Below the pieces are notes generated by a model. The model saw only the letters and a program-made list of their open reading frames with translations. It was not told the DNA's origin and did no database searches. From Secundilactobacillus silagei JCM 19001 (GTDB taxonomy: Bacteria > Bacillota > Bacilli > Lactobacillales > Lactobacillaceae), in the NCBI RefSeq assembly GCF_002217945.1, contig NZ_BCMG01000009.1, positions 62,001 to 126,000 on the forward strand: 64,000 nucleotides of DNA, written 5' to 3'. Made by a program: the position numbers and the translations under genes. This document shows, piece after piece, positions 43,780-55,900 of the stretch. The number at the start of each line of letters is the position of its first letter. Within the stretch, counting starts at the first letter, position 1.

Positions 43780-43810
43780 AAGGGCACGCTTAAAAGCGTG
43801 TCCTTAAAGT
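43780..43810 (-). terminator. Terminator after the HAD phosphatase gene
   Basis: On the minus strand AAGGACACGCTT/AAGCGTGCCCTT with one mismatch, then TTTAG. Confidence 0.6.
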
Positions 43811-43832
43811 ATTTGTGTCATTTAATTGCTGG

Positions 43833-44468
43833 CTAACTCAGTAATTTTGTCTGCAGATCTGCCACTGATTTATAAACATCTGCGTTCATTGTCTGGAGCG
43901 CATCCAACTGAACACTTGGTGACCACGCTGCCGAAAAACAGTGAACGCCAGCTGCCTGAGCGGCTTTAATATCACTGGTTGCGTCACCAACGTAGGCTAG
44001 CTCGTCTGGTGCCAGGTGCTGCGTAGTCAAAAGACTCTGGAGGTTGTCCGTCTTCACATTACGTTCTGGTGAACCAACCAAAATCGGCTTAAAGTAGCCG
44101 GTCAGTCCCAGCATTTTCAGTGAAATGTCACACGAACGCTGACCCTTGCCAGTGAGCAGTGATATCTGGACACCATGGTCTTTTAAGGCCTGAAGCAGAT
44201 CTAGAACGCCTGGAAACGGCTGCCGTAAGGCTTGATGGGCTTGCTCGTAAGCTTGATAAAAGATATCTGAAGCCGTATCCAGCGAAACGTTTGGCAACAG
44301 CTTTTTTAGCATTCCTTGCTCATTGGTTCCAAACGTATCAAAAATCTGCTGATCATTGATCTTTTGACCAGTAAGTTGTTTGACCGTGCTATGAAACGAC
44401 TTTAAAATTACTGGAAAAGTATCTGCTAAAGTGCCATCCAAATCAAAACTAATCATGCGATACATCAT
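43833..44468 (-). CDS. HAD-superfamily phosphatase (Gph/PpaX-like)
   Basis: The 211-residue protein carries HAD motif I FDLDGTLADTFP (about 6-17), motif II LLTGKGQRS (about 107), a Lys in the motif III region and motif IV YVGDATSDIKAAQAAG (about 162-177). A helical cap separates I and II. This is the phosphoglycolate phosphatase/pyrophosphatase PpaX pattern; the substrate is not determined. The start is taken as ATG 44468, after AGGTG; ATG 44465 is equally possible. Distinct in sequence from the HAD gene at 6357. Confidence 0.85.
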   Translation of the reverse strand: MMYRMISFDLDGTLADTFPVILKSFHSTVKQLTGQKINDQQIFDTFGTNEQGMLKKLLPNVSLDTASDIFYQAYEQAHQALRQPFPGVLDLLQALKDHGVQISLLTGKGQRSCDISLKMLGLTGYFKPILVGSPERNVKTDNLQSLLTTQHLAPDELAYVGDATSDIKAAQAAGVHCFSAAWSPSVQLDALQTMNADVYKSVADLQTKLLS

Positions 44469-44635
44469 TTTCACCTAACTTTCTAAATAACTTGGTTAGA
44501 ATTGCTTACTTATTAAATAATTATCAGTTTCAGTATTGCACGCTGAGGCGCTGTGTTCAAGTTGACGGAATTGAACCGGATTGCTTCCCATTTACTTACA
44601 TTACTGGCTGGAATTTTAGTGAACATGGCATAAGC

Positions 44636-44687
44636 AAAACAGCACGGCAATTTTCCAAGTTTGGAAATTGTCGTGCTGCTTGTTTTA
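44636..44687. terminator. Strong hairpin downstream of the iron-type alcohol dehydrogenase gene
   Basis: CAGCACGGCAATTTTCCAA pairs with TTGGAAATTGTCGTGCTG almost completely, with A-rich and T-rich flanks. It lies beyond the 3' end of the 44740 gene. The small plus-strand frame at 44492-44716 across it has no ribosome site. Confidence 0.75.
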
Positions 44688-44739
44688 GAATTTTGGAAAA
44701 CGTTCCAATTGTTTAAATAGTTATGGTTATAGCTAATGT

Positions 44740-45840
44740 TTATTCTTCGACGGCAGCCGTGACGTCTTCAACCGTTAACATGGCATTCTTAACGACCTCA
44801 GCCGTGATGGGTTCTTCAGTGGGTACAAAGTGCATTTGCGTGCTTGGATCCGCTGCAGCGGTGGCAATCTTTTCGATGTCGCTGTCAGCAATACCACCGA
44901 GGTTCAAATCTGCCAAGTTAGTCGGTAGGCCGAGCTTGTGGTAGAACGGCAGCAAGTTTCTGATGTCGTCGACTTTATTTTCGATAGCCAATAGAACCAA
45001 AATTCCATAGGCAACTTTAGCACCATGTAAGTGTGGGGCAGTTGCTGGGAAAATGGTCAAAGCATCGTGAATCGCATGAGCACCTGAAGCACGGCCGTAA
45101 TCATCGCCCCAGCCGCCAACGGTACCGGCCATTACAATGATAGTTTCAGCAATTTGGCGCCAGCGTGGTGTTAAACGACCAGCTTTCATGTCTGCCACGG
45201 CACCGATGGAATTCTTCAACAAAACTGCTTTACAGTTGTTGGCCATTTGCCGAGAAATGGTCAAGGCTACCGTGTATTGGTCTTCCGGTAATTGTTCGAA
45301 GATCAACTCGGATTCGTAGAACTTAGCCAGCGTGTCACCGATGCCGGCAACGAAGTATTCGATTGGTGAGTTCAAGATCACCTTGGGGTTCAGCAGCATC
45401 AAGTTAGCAGTTTCCAAGTAAATATTATGGTTAATGTGTTCACCGGTTTCCTTGTAGTGCACGGAAATGGCTGACCAAGGAGAACAGTTGCTGGCCAGCG
45501 TTGGGATTAGAACCAGGTAACGGTGGGTTCCAGTGGTGACACTCTTAGAGGTGTCCAAAACTTTTCCACCGCCAAGACCGATGACCATGTCAACGTCATT
45601 TTCATCAGCAATCGCCTTCACTCGATCAATCTCTTCAAATGAACATTCACCGCCAAATGGCACGTCAACAACTTTGACGTCATCTGGCCAGGCTGGTAGA
45701 TACGGTTGCGCTGCAGCTAATGATTTCTCGCCGTGCAGGAATAAGACTGTTCTCACCTTTAACTTGTTCATGAATCCTGGTAATTCGTCATAAGCCTTAT
45801 TATCTGATATGTAGCGTTGTGGTCCACTTTGTGAAATCAT
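44740..45840 (-). CDS. Iron-containing alcohol dehydrogenase, glycerol-dehydrogenase-like
   Basis: The 366-residue protein belongs to the group III (metal-dependent) dehydrogenases near GldA and hydroxycarboxylate dehydrogenase HcxA. NAD-binding GLGGGKVLDTSKSV (about 88-101), then the three metal ligands: Asp in GIGDTLAKFYE (about 168), His in GAHAIHDALT (about 250) and His in HLHGAKVAYG (about 267). All ligands are intact. It would oxidise a polyol or hydroxy acid, or reduce the ketone, with NAD(H). A candidate operator lies upstream at 45917. Substrate not determined. Confidence 0.88.
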   Translation of the reverse strand: MISQSGPQRYISDNKAYDELPGFMNKLKVRTVLFLHGEKSLAAAQPYLPAWPDDVKVVDVPFGGECSFEEIDRVKAIADENDVDMVIGLGGGKVLDTSKSVTTGTHRYLVLIPTLASNCSPWSAISVHYKETGEHINHNIYLETANLMLLNPKVILNSPIEYFVAGIGDTLAKFYESELIFEQLPEDQYTVALTISRQMANNCKAVLLKNSIGAVADMKAGRLTPRWRQIAETIIVMAGTVGGWGDDYGRASGAHAIHDALTIFPATAPHLHGAKVAYGILVLLAIENKVDDIRNLLPFYHKLGLPTNLADLNLGGIADSDIEKIATAAADPSTQMHFVPTEEPITAEVVKNAMLTVEDVTAAVEE

Positions 45841-45916
45841 TATCTTCAGTCCTTTTAGTTCGTCCGTCTATTAGACGGGCAGTAGTATGTATTTTAGCCG
45901 CACCTCGCTGGATGAC

Positions 45917-45941
45917 AGCTAATAACAAAACATTATCAGCT
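45917..45941. promoter_or_regulatory. Inverted repeat upstream of the iron-type dehydrogenase gene
   Basis: AGCTAATAA (45917-45925) and TTATCAGCT (45933-45941) form an inverted repeat with one mismatch and a seven-base centre, 77 bases before the gene. This looks like an operator for a dimeric regulator. Confidence 0.4.
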
Positions 45942-46030
45942 TGAAGAAATGAAATGTCAAGGTGTTTTTTAATCTATTTTTAATTCTAAAATGGCAAAAA
46001 GGGGCACATTGAGAAATTAATTTCTATAGA

Positions 46031-46279
46031 TTATGAGACTTGCGCCCAAACGAAATATTTAGTGATCACGAACTGGTGGCGCTGATTAAAGTGGCCGTAA
46101 GCGGCAATCTTAGACTGGGCGTGCGCGCGGTAGAAGAAATCTAGGGCGTGCGAAACAACAATACAGTGCAGTGTTTGGCCATCATCTGTTATGATGGAAA
46201 CATACAGCATAACGGGATCTGGTTTGATGAGCTTAGGTTCCGACTGAAGGGTCCCGACTAAGTTAATGCATTGGGTCAT
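46031..46279 (-). CDS. Very short SSB-like OB-fold protein
   Basis: An 82-residue product that reads like the first two-thirds of a single-stranded DNA-binding domain: NLVGTLQSEPKL at the start (compare NxVGxLxxDPEL of SSB), a middle with HCIVVSHALDFF (compare FxxVVWxKxAE) and KIAAYGHFNQRHQF (compare VxVxGxLxxRxY). It lacks the acidic C-terminal tail that recruits repair proteins. AAAGGCGG lies eight bases before ATG 46279, so it is probably translated. It is divergent from dnaG. The main ssb gene must be elsewhere; this may be a regulator, a truncated paralogue or a remnant. Confidence 0.7.
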   Translation of the reverse strand: MTQCINLVGTLQSEPKLIKPDPVMLYVSIITDDGQTLHCIVVSHALDFFYRAHAQSKIAAYGHFNQRHQFVITKYFVWAQVS

Positions 46280-46383
46280 TTAGAACACCGCCTTTTTAAA
46301 GTTAGGTTTATTATACAAACACACGTTCGCATAATCAAGCGAAATATCAGGCTTTTAATAGCGGATGTTTCGAGGCGCTTTAG

Positions 46384-46412
46384 TTGCACATATTTGCTTT
46401 AGTTGATATGAT
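46384..46412 (+). promoter_or_regulatory. Promoter of dnaG-rpoD
   Basis: TTGCAC, 17 bases, TATGAT, followed by an AT-rich start region; about 130 bases before dnaG. Confidence 0.6.
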
Positions 46413-46546
46413 ATAACTACGTACGCGGTAGATTGCAAAAAAGAAAGATAGTTAATGCTTATTGAACTTGTTTTGACAATCTATTCGCAGGCTTCAAACG
46501 CTGTATTTACAGGTGTTTTGGTGGTTAATCAAAGGGGGTTGCGCCG

Positions 46547-48394
46547 TTGGCGAGAATACCCGAACAGGTAATTGAACAAGTCCGCGATGCAACTGATATC
46601 GTGGATTTTATTAGTCAGTACGTCCAATTGCAGAAGCAAGGAAAAAATTTCTTTGGTCTGTGTCCATTTCATGAGGAACGGACGCCTTCTTTTTCGGTCA
46701 CTGAGGAGAAACAAATTTTTCACTGCTTTAGCTGCGGTCGCGGCGGAAATGTCTTCAAGTTTTTAATGGAGCTTGAAAACCTCAGCTTTCAAGAAGCAGT
46801 GGTTAAAGTTGCGGCATTTTCACACGTTTCGCTTGACGAGCAGATCGTTAACGATGCAACTGGTGGCGGTCAGCACGGCGACCCGCAGTCACCGACTAAT
46901 CAGCTGATCAAGCTGCACCAGGATGCAACCAAGCTTTACACGCACATTTTAATGAACACGGAGATGGGTCAGCCAGCACTGGATTATCTGCATAAACGCG
47001 GGTTGACCGACCAAACTATTTCGGATTACGGTCTGGGGTTTGCACCAAGTAAACAGCTCTTAAAGCCGTTTTTCGAAACCCGCAAGATCGATTACCAGAC
47101 CCTGCGGCATTCCGGTTTGTTCATTGAAAATTCGGATGGTGAACTGCGGGATCGGTTTGTTGACCGGATCATGTATCCCATTCGTAATCAGTCGGGTCAG
47201 GAGATTGCCTTTTCTGGCCGGATGTTGAACCAAACACCAGATCAGCCAAAGTATTTAAACAGTCCGGAAACCGAACTGTTTAATAAACGCAAAGTTTTGT
47301 TTAACTTTGATCTGGCGCGAGGCGCCGTGCGTAAGCAGGGTGACCTGATCTTGTTTGAAGGATTCATGGATGTCATGTCAGCGCACCAATCCGGTGTGGA
47401 TAATGGCGTGGCATCCATGGGAACCAGTTTGACTGAGGAGCAGATCTATGCGATTCAGCGAATTACCAAGCGGATCTACGTTTGTTACGACGGTGATACG
47501 CCGGGGCAAAAGGCCACGCAACGGGCACTATCGATATTACGGGATAATTCCAGTCTGACTTTGGGTGTCATTCAGATGCCAGAGGGGATGGATCCCGATG
47601 AATACCGGCAGAAGTACGGCGAAGCTAAACTGGCCAACGCGCTGGAATCCGCTCGAGAAACGCCGGTCGCCTTTGAAATGCGGTATCTAAAAACGCAGTA
47701 TGACGTGGATACCGATACTGGCAGGCTGCAATATTTAAACGATATTTTAGCCATTCTGGCAACGGTGAAGTCACCCGTTGAACAAGACGTTTATTTGACC
47801 CAATTAGCTGACAGTTTTCAATTGGAAAAGGCGAGTTTGCGACAGCAATTAGCCATGGTCAAGCCAGTTCGTCAGGCACCTGACAGGTCGGCACCGCCAG
47901 CTGTCAGAACCGGTCAAAGCCAACCGCCGACCCAGCAACGGCAGGTGGTGAAGCGCACGCCAATTGAAAAGGCGGAACGGGCCTTGCTTTACCGGATGCT
48001 TCACGACCACGATGTGTGGTTGCGCGTCACCGGCATTGCCCAGTTTAATTTTGTTGACGATGATTACCAGCTGGTATATACGCTGGCTCAGGGGTATTTT
48101 GAAACCCACCAGAGCTATGCGCCAGCCCAGTTCGTGGATTTTATTCACGATGATCATTTGCAGAATCTGGTGATCGACATTGAATCGATGCAGTTAAGTG
48201 AATCAACTAGCGAAGGCGAGATTGATGATTACATTCAGCTGATCATGAACGTGGCACCGTTAACGAAACGGATCGGTGAAACCGAACAGGCATTGCAAGA
48301 AGCACGGCGGTTAGGTGATAATGACCGCGTGCGCCAACTTGTGATCGAGTACATTAAGCTACAACAACAAAAGCAGTCTCAAAAACAAGCTTAG
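46547..48394 (+). CDS. dnaG: DNA primase
   Basis: The 615-residue enzyme makes RNA primers at the replication fork. Domains: CHC2 zinc finger ([13 protein letters not shown] and [11 protein letters not shown], about 39-66), TOPRIM catalytic core ([11 protein letters not shown] about 268, and [10 protein letters not shown] about 310), and a C-terminal helicase-interaction region from about 450, after a Pro/Gln-rich linker. TTG 46547 follows AAAGGGGG by eight bases and no ATG fits better. The next gene, rpoD, starts 11 bases later: the classic macromolecular-synthesis operon. Confidence 0.97.
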   Translation: MARIPEQVIEQVRDATDIVDFISQYVQLQKQGKNFFGLCPFHEERTPSFSVTEEKQIFHCFSCGRGGNVFKFLMELENLSFQEAVVKVAAFSHVSLDEQIVNDATGGGQHGDPQSPTNQLIKLHQDATKLYTHILMNTEMGQPALDYLHKRGLTDQTISDYGLGFAPSKQLLKPFFETRKIDYQTLRHSGLFIENSDGELRDRFVDRIMYPIRNQSGQEIAFSGRMLNQTPDQPKYLNSPETELFNKRKVLFNFDLARGAVRKQGDLILFEGFMDVMSAHQSGVDNGVASMGTSLTEEQIYAIQRITKRIYVCYDGDTPGQKATQRALSILRDNSSLTLGVIQMPEGMDPDEYRQKYGEAKLANALESARETPVAFEMRYLKTQYDVDTDTGRLQYLNDILAILATVKSPVEQDVYLTQLADSFQLEKASLRQQLAMVKPVRQAPDRSAPPAVRTGQSQPPTQQRQVVKRTPIEKAERALLYRMLHDHDVWLRVTGIAQFNFVDDDYQLVYTLAQGYFETHQSYAPAQFVDFIHDDHLQNLVIDIESMQLSESTSEGEIDDYIQLIMNVAPLTKRIGETEQALQEARRLGDNDRVRQLVIEYIKLQQQKQSQKQA

Positions 48395-48405
48395 GGGGCT
48401 TTCTA

Positions 48406-49548
48406 ATGGCAAAACAAACAAAGAGTGCAAAGAGCACCAAGAGCAGCAAAACATTTGATCAAAAAGGTTACGACAAAGCTGTTAAGAACCTGGTGAAGGA
48501 TTACAAGAAAAAGGGTCAAGTCACCTACGATGAACTTTCAGATAAAATTGCCTCTCCATTTGGTTTAACGGCTAAGAAGATGGACGGTTTACTGGAAAAA
48601 GTCGAAGATGCTGGTATCAGTGTCGTTGATGAAAACGGTGATCCAGATTCTCGTGCCGTTAAAGCTGCCAAGAAAGTTACTGCTAGCGAATTAAAGAATA
48701 CTTCCGCACCATCCGGGGTCAAGATCAACGATCCCGTGCGGATGTACTTGAAGGAAATTGGCCGGGTTAAGCTGTTAACTGCCGACGAAGAAGTTGCGTT
48801 AGCGCTGCGGATCGAACAGGGCGATGAAGAAGCGAAGCAGGAATTAGCCGAAGCTAACTTACGGCTGGTGGTTTCCATTGCTAAGCGTTACGTTGGCCGT
48901 GGGATGCAGTTCTTGGATCTGATCCAAGAAGGAAACATGGGTCTAATGAAGGCCGTTGAGAAGTTCGATTACCGTAAAGGATTCAAGTTCTCAACCTATG
49001 CCACATGGTGGATTCGTCAAGCCATCACCCGTGCCATTGCTGACCAAGCCCGGACGATTCGGATTCCAGTTCACATGGTTGAAACCATTAACAAATTGAT
49101 CCGGATCCAGCGTCAATTACTGCAAGACTTGGGTCGTGAACCTACGCCTGAAGAAATTGGTGCTGAAATGGATATGCCAACGGAAAAGGTTCGTGAGATC
49201 TTAAAGATCGCGCAAGAACCCGTTTCCTTGGAAACCCCTATTGGTGAAGAGGATGATTCTCACTTGGGTGACTTCATTCAAGATGATGACGCCACTAGTC
49301 CTGCTGACCACGCGGCTTACGAACTGTTAAAAGAACAGCTTGAAAGCGTGCTGGATACGTTGACTGACCGTGAAGAAAACGTGTTGCGTCTGCGTTTCGG
49401 TCTGGATGACGGTCGAACCCGCACCTTGGAAGAAGTCGGCAAAGTCTTCGGTGTTACCCGCGAACGGATTCGTCAAATCGAAGCTAAGGCGTTACGTAAG
49501 TTGCGTCACCCTTCACGTTCAAAGCAGTTGAAGGATTTCTTGGAATAA
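48406..49548 (+). CDS. rpoD: RNA polymerase primary sigma factor (sigma A)
   Basis: The 380-residue housekeeping sigma factor. A Lys/Ser-rich N-terminal region 1.1 (about 1-80) is followed by region 1.2/2 ([21 protein letters not shown] about 109; [20 protein letters not shown] about 190-209), region 3, and region 4 with the -35-recognising helix-turn-helix ([20 protein letters not shown], about 350-369). Length and gene order (after dnaG) are typical. Unlike the longer E. coli protein it lacks the large non-conserved insert. Terminator follows. Confidence 0.98.
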   Translation: MAKQTKSAKSTKSSKTFDQKGYDKAVKNLVKDYKKKGQVTYDELSDKIASPFGLTAKKMDGLLEKVEDAGISVVDENGDPDSRAVKAAKKVTASELKNTSAPSGVKINDPVRMYLKEIGRVKLLTADEEVALALRIEQGDEEAKQELAEANLRLVVSIAKRYVGRGMQFLDLIQEGNMGLMKAVEKFDYRKGFKFSTYATWWIRQAITRAIADQARTIRIPVHMVETINKLIRIQRQLLQDLGREPTPEEIGAEMDMPTEKVREILKIAQEPVSLETPIGEEDDSHLGDFIQDDDATSPADHAAYELLKEQLESVLDTLTDREENVLRLRFGLDDGRTRTLEEVGKVFGVTRERIRQIEAKALRKLRHPSRSKQLKDFLE

Positions 49549-49591
49549 GATTAAAAGATGGATTAAAATTTTTAACAGATTATATGAAGAA

Positions 49592-49639
49592 AACACTCTG
49601 TTCATGGTCGAAAGCGACTAGTGATCAGGGTGTTTTTTT
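49592..49639 (+). terminator. Terminator after rpoD
   Basis: AACAC...GTGTT outer pairs, CTG/CAG, TCA/TGA and GTCG/CGAC inner pairs with loop AAAG, then seven T. Confidence 0.8.
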
Positions 49640-49690
49640 ATGCTGTTGGTAAGCAATATACCGGTAATGAAAAATTAACGACAGATAATC

Positions 49691-49719
49691 TTTACATGTG
49701 AAAACCGCTACATTATAAT
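49691..49719 (+). promoter_or_regulatory. Promoter of adhesin 1
   Basis: TTTACA, 17 bases, TATAAT. The predicted leader is about 180 bases. It lacks the GGCAATAT spacer motif and the TTGTTTA inverted repeat found upstream of adhesins 2 and 3. Confidence 0.75.
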
Positions 49720-49902
49720 GAAGCCAATAGATGGGGGGCATCGTATAGGAGGAGTGTTTTTTCAGAAAAAGCAGAATAGTGTTTTGTTTTAAACTTATAG
49801 TTAATACTGTTAATTACCGCTTGAATCTAAGAAATTAGACTTTAAGTTATTTTTAATAGATTAAATAACTAATTGGTAGGCAGAAGTAGGGGGGTACCAG
49901 AA

Positions 49903-52900
49903 ATGGTAGGAAAAAATAATCATATTAGGACGATTAAGTCCAATCTAAAAGAGCATTATAAGGCGTATAAGGCTGGTACAAGGTGGATTTATGCTAGTTT
50001 AGCTAGTTTGGCGCTTGGAGCGGGATTATTGCTAGGAAGCAGTATAACCAGTTACGCTGACACTACAGCAGATAATACGCAACAACCAACCGCAACAGAA
50101 TCCAATGCGACTTCAAACACGGCAGCGAATACGCAAAATGCAAAGACAGCGACGTTAAAAACGGGCACAAATACTAATGCTAGTGATAACGTTGCTAATT
50201 TAAAATCAAATGATAATTCAGCTTCCAACACAAATGAGAATACTGAAAACGAAAAAAACAGCACAGCCACGGATACTGGTAATCAAAGTGCTGTTCAAAA
50301 AGCACCAACTACGGTCGATAGTCCTGTCAACAACACGGCTGCTGATTCAGCTAAACAAGCCAACACTGCAGATCAGAATACAGCTCAAAATGGCCAGGTA
50401 GCTAACGGTGATTCTGCAAATAGTGCAACTAGTGATCTAACTAAACCGGTTACTACAACGCAAACGGCTGCTTCAAAAAAAACGCTGATTGACCCAACTG
50501 AAGATCAATTAAACGCAGCCAAAGCGAACGCTGCAGCAGTTTATGCTACAACCCATCAGCCACAAGAAATTGACGCACTAGCAGGCGGCCCAACAGAGGC
50601 TGTCACATCACTGAAAATTTCGGAAACTGCAATTGGTACGGGTACCAATGCACAAGATCCTTTGACAATGACCCTAACTGCCAACGCCAAGGCGGGTGAT
50701 GTTTATCAAATTACGATTCCAAAAAACACGTCCTTATTTACGTTTGATTCGATTGATTCTTTAGATTCAGCAGCAGGTACGACAACCACGACTACGGGTA
50801 AGGATGGTTCAACCATCCTTACTGATACCTTTGCGACTGATACTGTAACCACCCAAAATATTAAACTGAAATTGACGAGTAACTACCTACCCGATGCAGG
50901 TATGGCTGACGTTGGTAAAACAGTGACGAAAAATGTTCTGTTTACAATCAATGGAAATTCTCAAACTGGGGTTAGTTTCACTCAGACGGTTAAACCAACC
51001 ACGAACCTATCAACGGTTACTATGCTTCATCCCGATCCAAATACAGTTAAAGCGCTTTTACCTAATCAAAATTATGTTTTTGGCCTGAGCGTTAACGAAA
51101 ATGATGGGATTCCTTGGATTGATGGCTCAACTTATCGTGTTGGCCAAGTATCCAACTATGGCGGTTCAACGATTACAATTCCAGTTCCTACTGGGTTTAC
51201 ATTAGATTCTGATACGACTAATAAGATGAATGCATTCACAGATGGAACGACGATTACCCAATCCGGCGGTAAGGGAACAACTGTGACTATTTATGTGCCA
51301 GCAAAGGCTGGGGCTTCAGCAGCTAACCAAGGACAATATAATACACCACAATATCAAATTGTCGGTGCGTTCGATGTGCCTCAAACGACATCAGCTCAAA
51401 CGCTCACTGCAGGGGGAAACGTCACTTTCTCTCAAATTGTCAACGGAGATGCTACTAACAACACGCTTACTGATCAGGCTGATCCTTGGAAGGTGACAAT
51501 CATCGCTAACCAAGGAGGCACTGACGTTGGGAAAAGCGGGGTTACAGCGATTGCTAATGGTAACTCATCAGGAAATCCTTCTCAGTTAATTACGAATCAT
51601 GTAGATGATCCTGCAAATCTTAACCGCTTTGGTTTTACCTATAATTCAGCTGCCACCACAAATGACGCAACAATTACGATAGCGGTTCCTAATGGCCTTG
51701 ATGCAACGAGTATTCAAACGCCGGCACAAGGTGTTACGATAGCATCTTATTTACCTGATACATCCAGTTATAAGTACACGATAACTTTAGCAAATGGCCA
51801 GACCGAAACGGGTACAGTTGCAGCGGGTGAAAAGATTACATCCACCGATGGTTCTGCAATTAGGACGGCAGTATTAGAGCCAAATGCAGTAGCTCCTGGT
51901 TCTTATACGGATGCCTCAACTGAGGCTTCAAGCTTTGCGGTGATTGGTCAACTAGCTGATAAATATGACGATAATACGACTGCTGTTAAAAGTGGTGATA
52001 AACTAACTTCCAAGATTGATTTCAGTTATGGGCCAAGTGACAATCTTGTGAAGGATCATAAAGAGGTAGTCCAAACAGTCCAAGAGGCACTGGCCGACGG
52101 GCAAGCTTATCTGATAACAAGACCCAATAACCAAACACCAGGTAATCCTAGTGCTGGTACGCTTCAAATCAGATATGATGATTTTCGAAATCAGAATACG
52201 AATAAAATTTATGAACCAACCTTCTACTTTGTCCTTCCCAAAGTGACTACGGTAGCTTCTGTTAACAGTCTCGGGGGGATGAACGACGATCCTGTTCATG
52301 ATTCCCGCTATGGTGGGGCTGATCCTACTGGTGCGCAATTAACCCAGGTAACTGGTGCCAAGGTCTCTGAATTTACCGCAGACAATGGTCAGACTGTCGT
52401 TAAAATTGATTACGCCGGAACCGGCCAAACTGTTGATGTCAGTAAAACTACTGGTTATTGGGGTGGAATTACATTAGCGAACAATCCAGATGCATTACCT
52501 GGGGATTACCCATACTCTGTCTATATTGTTTCACCAAAGGTTAAGCTTTTAAATACAATTAAGCCGACAGATCCATCGTTTGTTGAAAATAATCCGAATG
52601 CTTACATGATGAATGGTGAAGCGGGTCACGGCACGTGGAATATCTCGACTGCAAGCTCATTTTTCAACACCTCGTTAGCACAGGGTAATAAAGATGTTAA
52701 TGCTGTAGCTGATGGCACTAGTGATGATAAGGGCAGTTCTGATATGACCTTTTACGATTCCATTGTCTATACGTCACCTGCTACTGATGCGCAGGATCAT
52801 AACGCCACGGCTGTCATCAATTTGCCTACTGTTGGTGATTCAAAGGGTTCTCAATACACCTTTAATTTAAAGGGCCCAATCACTGTGCCAACCAACTTTA

Positions 52901-55900
52901 CAACGGCTGCAGGTGATGGGACTGCTATTAATCCTACTGTTCTCTATTCCACTACCGCTCAAACTTTTAATACTACTGATACGGCTCCGAATACCACCGG
53001 TTATGTACTCGCAGATCAGGTTCCTGCTGATGGCTGGTCTAAGATTCGTTCAATCATTATTCAAGTTAACGGCATCAAGCCAAATACTTCAACTGGTAGA
53101 ATTGCTATTGATGGTAGCGTAGCTGATCAGACGGTTGATGGTAAGATAGTTACCTTCCATAATATGGCAGGTAAAACTGGTACTTTGCAGACGGCTTTTT
53201 ATGGTGATGGTTCAAAGGTTGTTGTTAGTTCTGCTGATGCTTCGATTAAGATTGTGGGGGCTTCAACGGTTAAGGCGCGTTATCACTATCTAGATGCAAA
53301 TGGTCAGGATCAATATATTGAAATTCCCGGTTTAACTCAAACAGTTAATGATAATGTCGATACTCTCAAAGACGATTATCCGAAACAAGCGGCGGACTTT
53401 ACCAATGTGGAAAAGGCTTTGATTCCAAAGGGATATAAGTTAGATACAGGTGTTCCAACTATTATCGATACTAAAAATGATGGAGCCGCTAAGTTGGGCA
53501 CAGTCGCTCAATATTTTGATGATGGTGATTTTGTACAGTATGAATTGGTTGGTAATGTTACTGCTCAGGTTAAATATGTAGATGATGATAATAATGGTGC
53601 CGTGGTTGGTACGCCCAAAACCATTTCTGGGGCGCCGGGAACTTCAATTAACTGGGATATGGGCACTGTTCCAACCGGTTATAGGTTGGCTACTGGTGCA
53701 GCAACTACCGGTTCCTACACGTTCCATGACGCTAATAATGTCCCATTCGAAATTCAGTTAAACCACATTGTAGATCACAGCACCACGACAACTACCCGGA
53801 CGATCACCTACAAAGTGAATGATGCCAACTATCCTGGTCAAGTACCCGAAACGCAGACGCAGACCATCAAGTGGAATGTGTCAACGGATGAAGTTACTGG
53901 TGCCGGTGTGGCAACTGCGCAGAATGCTTACGATGCTCAAACTGCACCAACGATTCCGGGGTATACTGCCGATACACCGACGGTGGCTCAAAAAGCCTAT
54001 GGCAGTGTGACTGGCGATAAGCTGCCACAAGCTAAGGCTGATGATGTGACAGTCACTTATACACCAGTCGCCCAAACAGCACAGGTCGAATATGTAGATG
54101 ATGAAAATAATGGTGCCGTGGTTGGTACGCCAACGACGTTGACCGGTCAGACTGCTGGCAGTGCCAGCTGGACGGCGGATAATGTGCCGGTTAAGTACGT
54201 CTTAGCCAAAGGCCAAGCAGCCAACGGCACGTATCGGTTTACAAATGGTACGGATCAAACCGTGAAGATCCATCTGGATCACGCCATTGCACACAGCACC
54301 ACGGCGACGACCCGGACGATCGCCTACAAAGTGAATGATGCCAACTATCCTGGTCAAGTACCCGAAACGCAGACGCAGACCATCAAGTGGAATGTGTCAA
54401 CGGATGAAGTTACTGGTGCCAGTGTGGCAACTGCGCAGAATGCTTACGATGCTCAAACTGCACCAACGATTCCAGGGTATACTGCCGATACACCGACGGT
54501 GGCTCAAAAAGCCTATGGCAGTGTGACTGGCGATAAGCTGCCACAAGCTAAGGCTGATGATGTGACAGTCACTTATACACCAGTCGTCCAAACGGCGCAG
54601 GTCGAATATGTAGATGATGAAAATAATGGTGCCGTGGTTGGTACGCCAACGACGTTGACCGGTCAGACTGCTGGCAGTGCCAGCTGGACGGCGGATAATG
54701 TGCCGGTTAAGTACGTCTTAGCCAAAGGCCAAGCAGCCAACGGCACGTATCGGTTTACAAATGGTACGGATCAAATAGTGAAGATCCATCTGGATCACGC
54801 CATTGCACACAGCACCACGGCGACTACCCGGACGATCACCTACAAAGTGAATGATGCCAACTATCCTGGTCAAGTACCCGAAACGCAGACGCAGACCATC
54901 AAGTGGAATGTGTCAACGGATGAAGTTACTGGTGCCAGTGTGGCAACTGCGCAGAATGCTTACGATGCTCAAACTGCACCAACGATTTCAGGGTATACTG
55001 CCGATACACCGACGGTGGCTCAAAAAGCCTATGGCAGTGTGACTGGCGATAAGCTGCCACAAGCTAAGGCTGATGATGTGACAGTCACTTATACACCAGT
55101 CGCCCAAACAGCACAGGTCGAATATGTAGATGATGAAAATAATGGTGCCGTGGTTGGTACGCCAACGACGTTGACCGGTCAGACTGCTGGCAGTGCCAAC
55201 TGGACGGCGGATAATGTGCCGGTTAAGTACGTCTTAGCCAAAGGCCAAGCAGCTAATGGCACGTATCGGTTTACAAATGGTACGGATCAAATAGTGAAGA
55301 TCCATCTGGATCACGCCATTGCACACAGCACCACGGCGACTACCCGGACGATCACCTACAAAGTGAATGATGCCAACTATCCTGGTCAAGTACCCGAAAC
55401 GCAGACGCAGACCATCAAGTGGAATGTGTCAACGGATGAAGTTACTGGTGCCAGTGTGGCAACTGCGCAGAATGCTTACGATGCTCAAACTGCACCAACG
55501 ATTCCAGGGTATACTGCCGATACACCGACGGTGGCTCAAAAAGCCTATGGCAGTGTGACTGGCGATAAGCTGCCACAAGCTAAAGCTGATGATGTGACAG
55601 TCACTTATACACCAAATGATCAAAGCGTCACATTTGAGTATGTGGATGACGATAATGGTGGTGCTGTTGTTGGGACACCAACCCTTGTTAAGGGTAAGAC
55701 TTTCGGAAAAATTAATTGGAATACAAATGATAAGCCGACTAGTTTCCAAGTATCTACTGGTCAAGCGGCCAATGGGACATATCAGTTTACCAACGAGAGT
55801 AATCAAATTGTGAAGATCCATTTGAATCACATTATTGATCACACCACAACGACGTCAACTCGAACAATTCACTATGTCGTGGATGATCCAAGTTATGCGG

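Noticed and set aside
44492-44716. A 74-codon plus-strand frame between the HAD and iron-dehydrogenase genes
   Set aside because: No ribosome site and it runs through a strong terminator hairpin.
53819-55558. Four identical small frames spaced 516 bp apart
   Set aside because: They are out-of-frame readings of the adhesin 1 repeats. They were useful only to show the repeat period.
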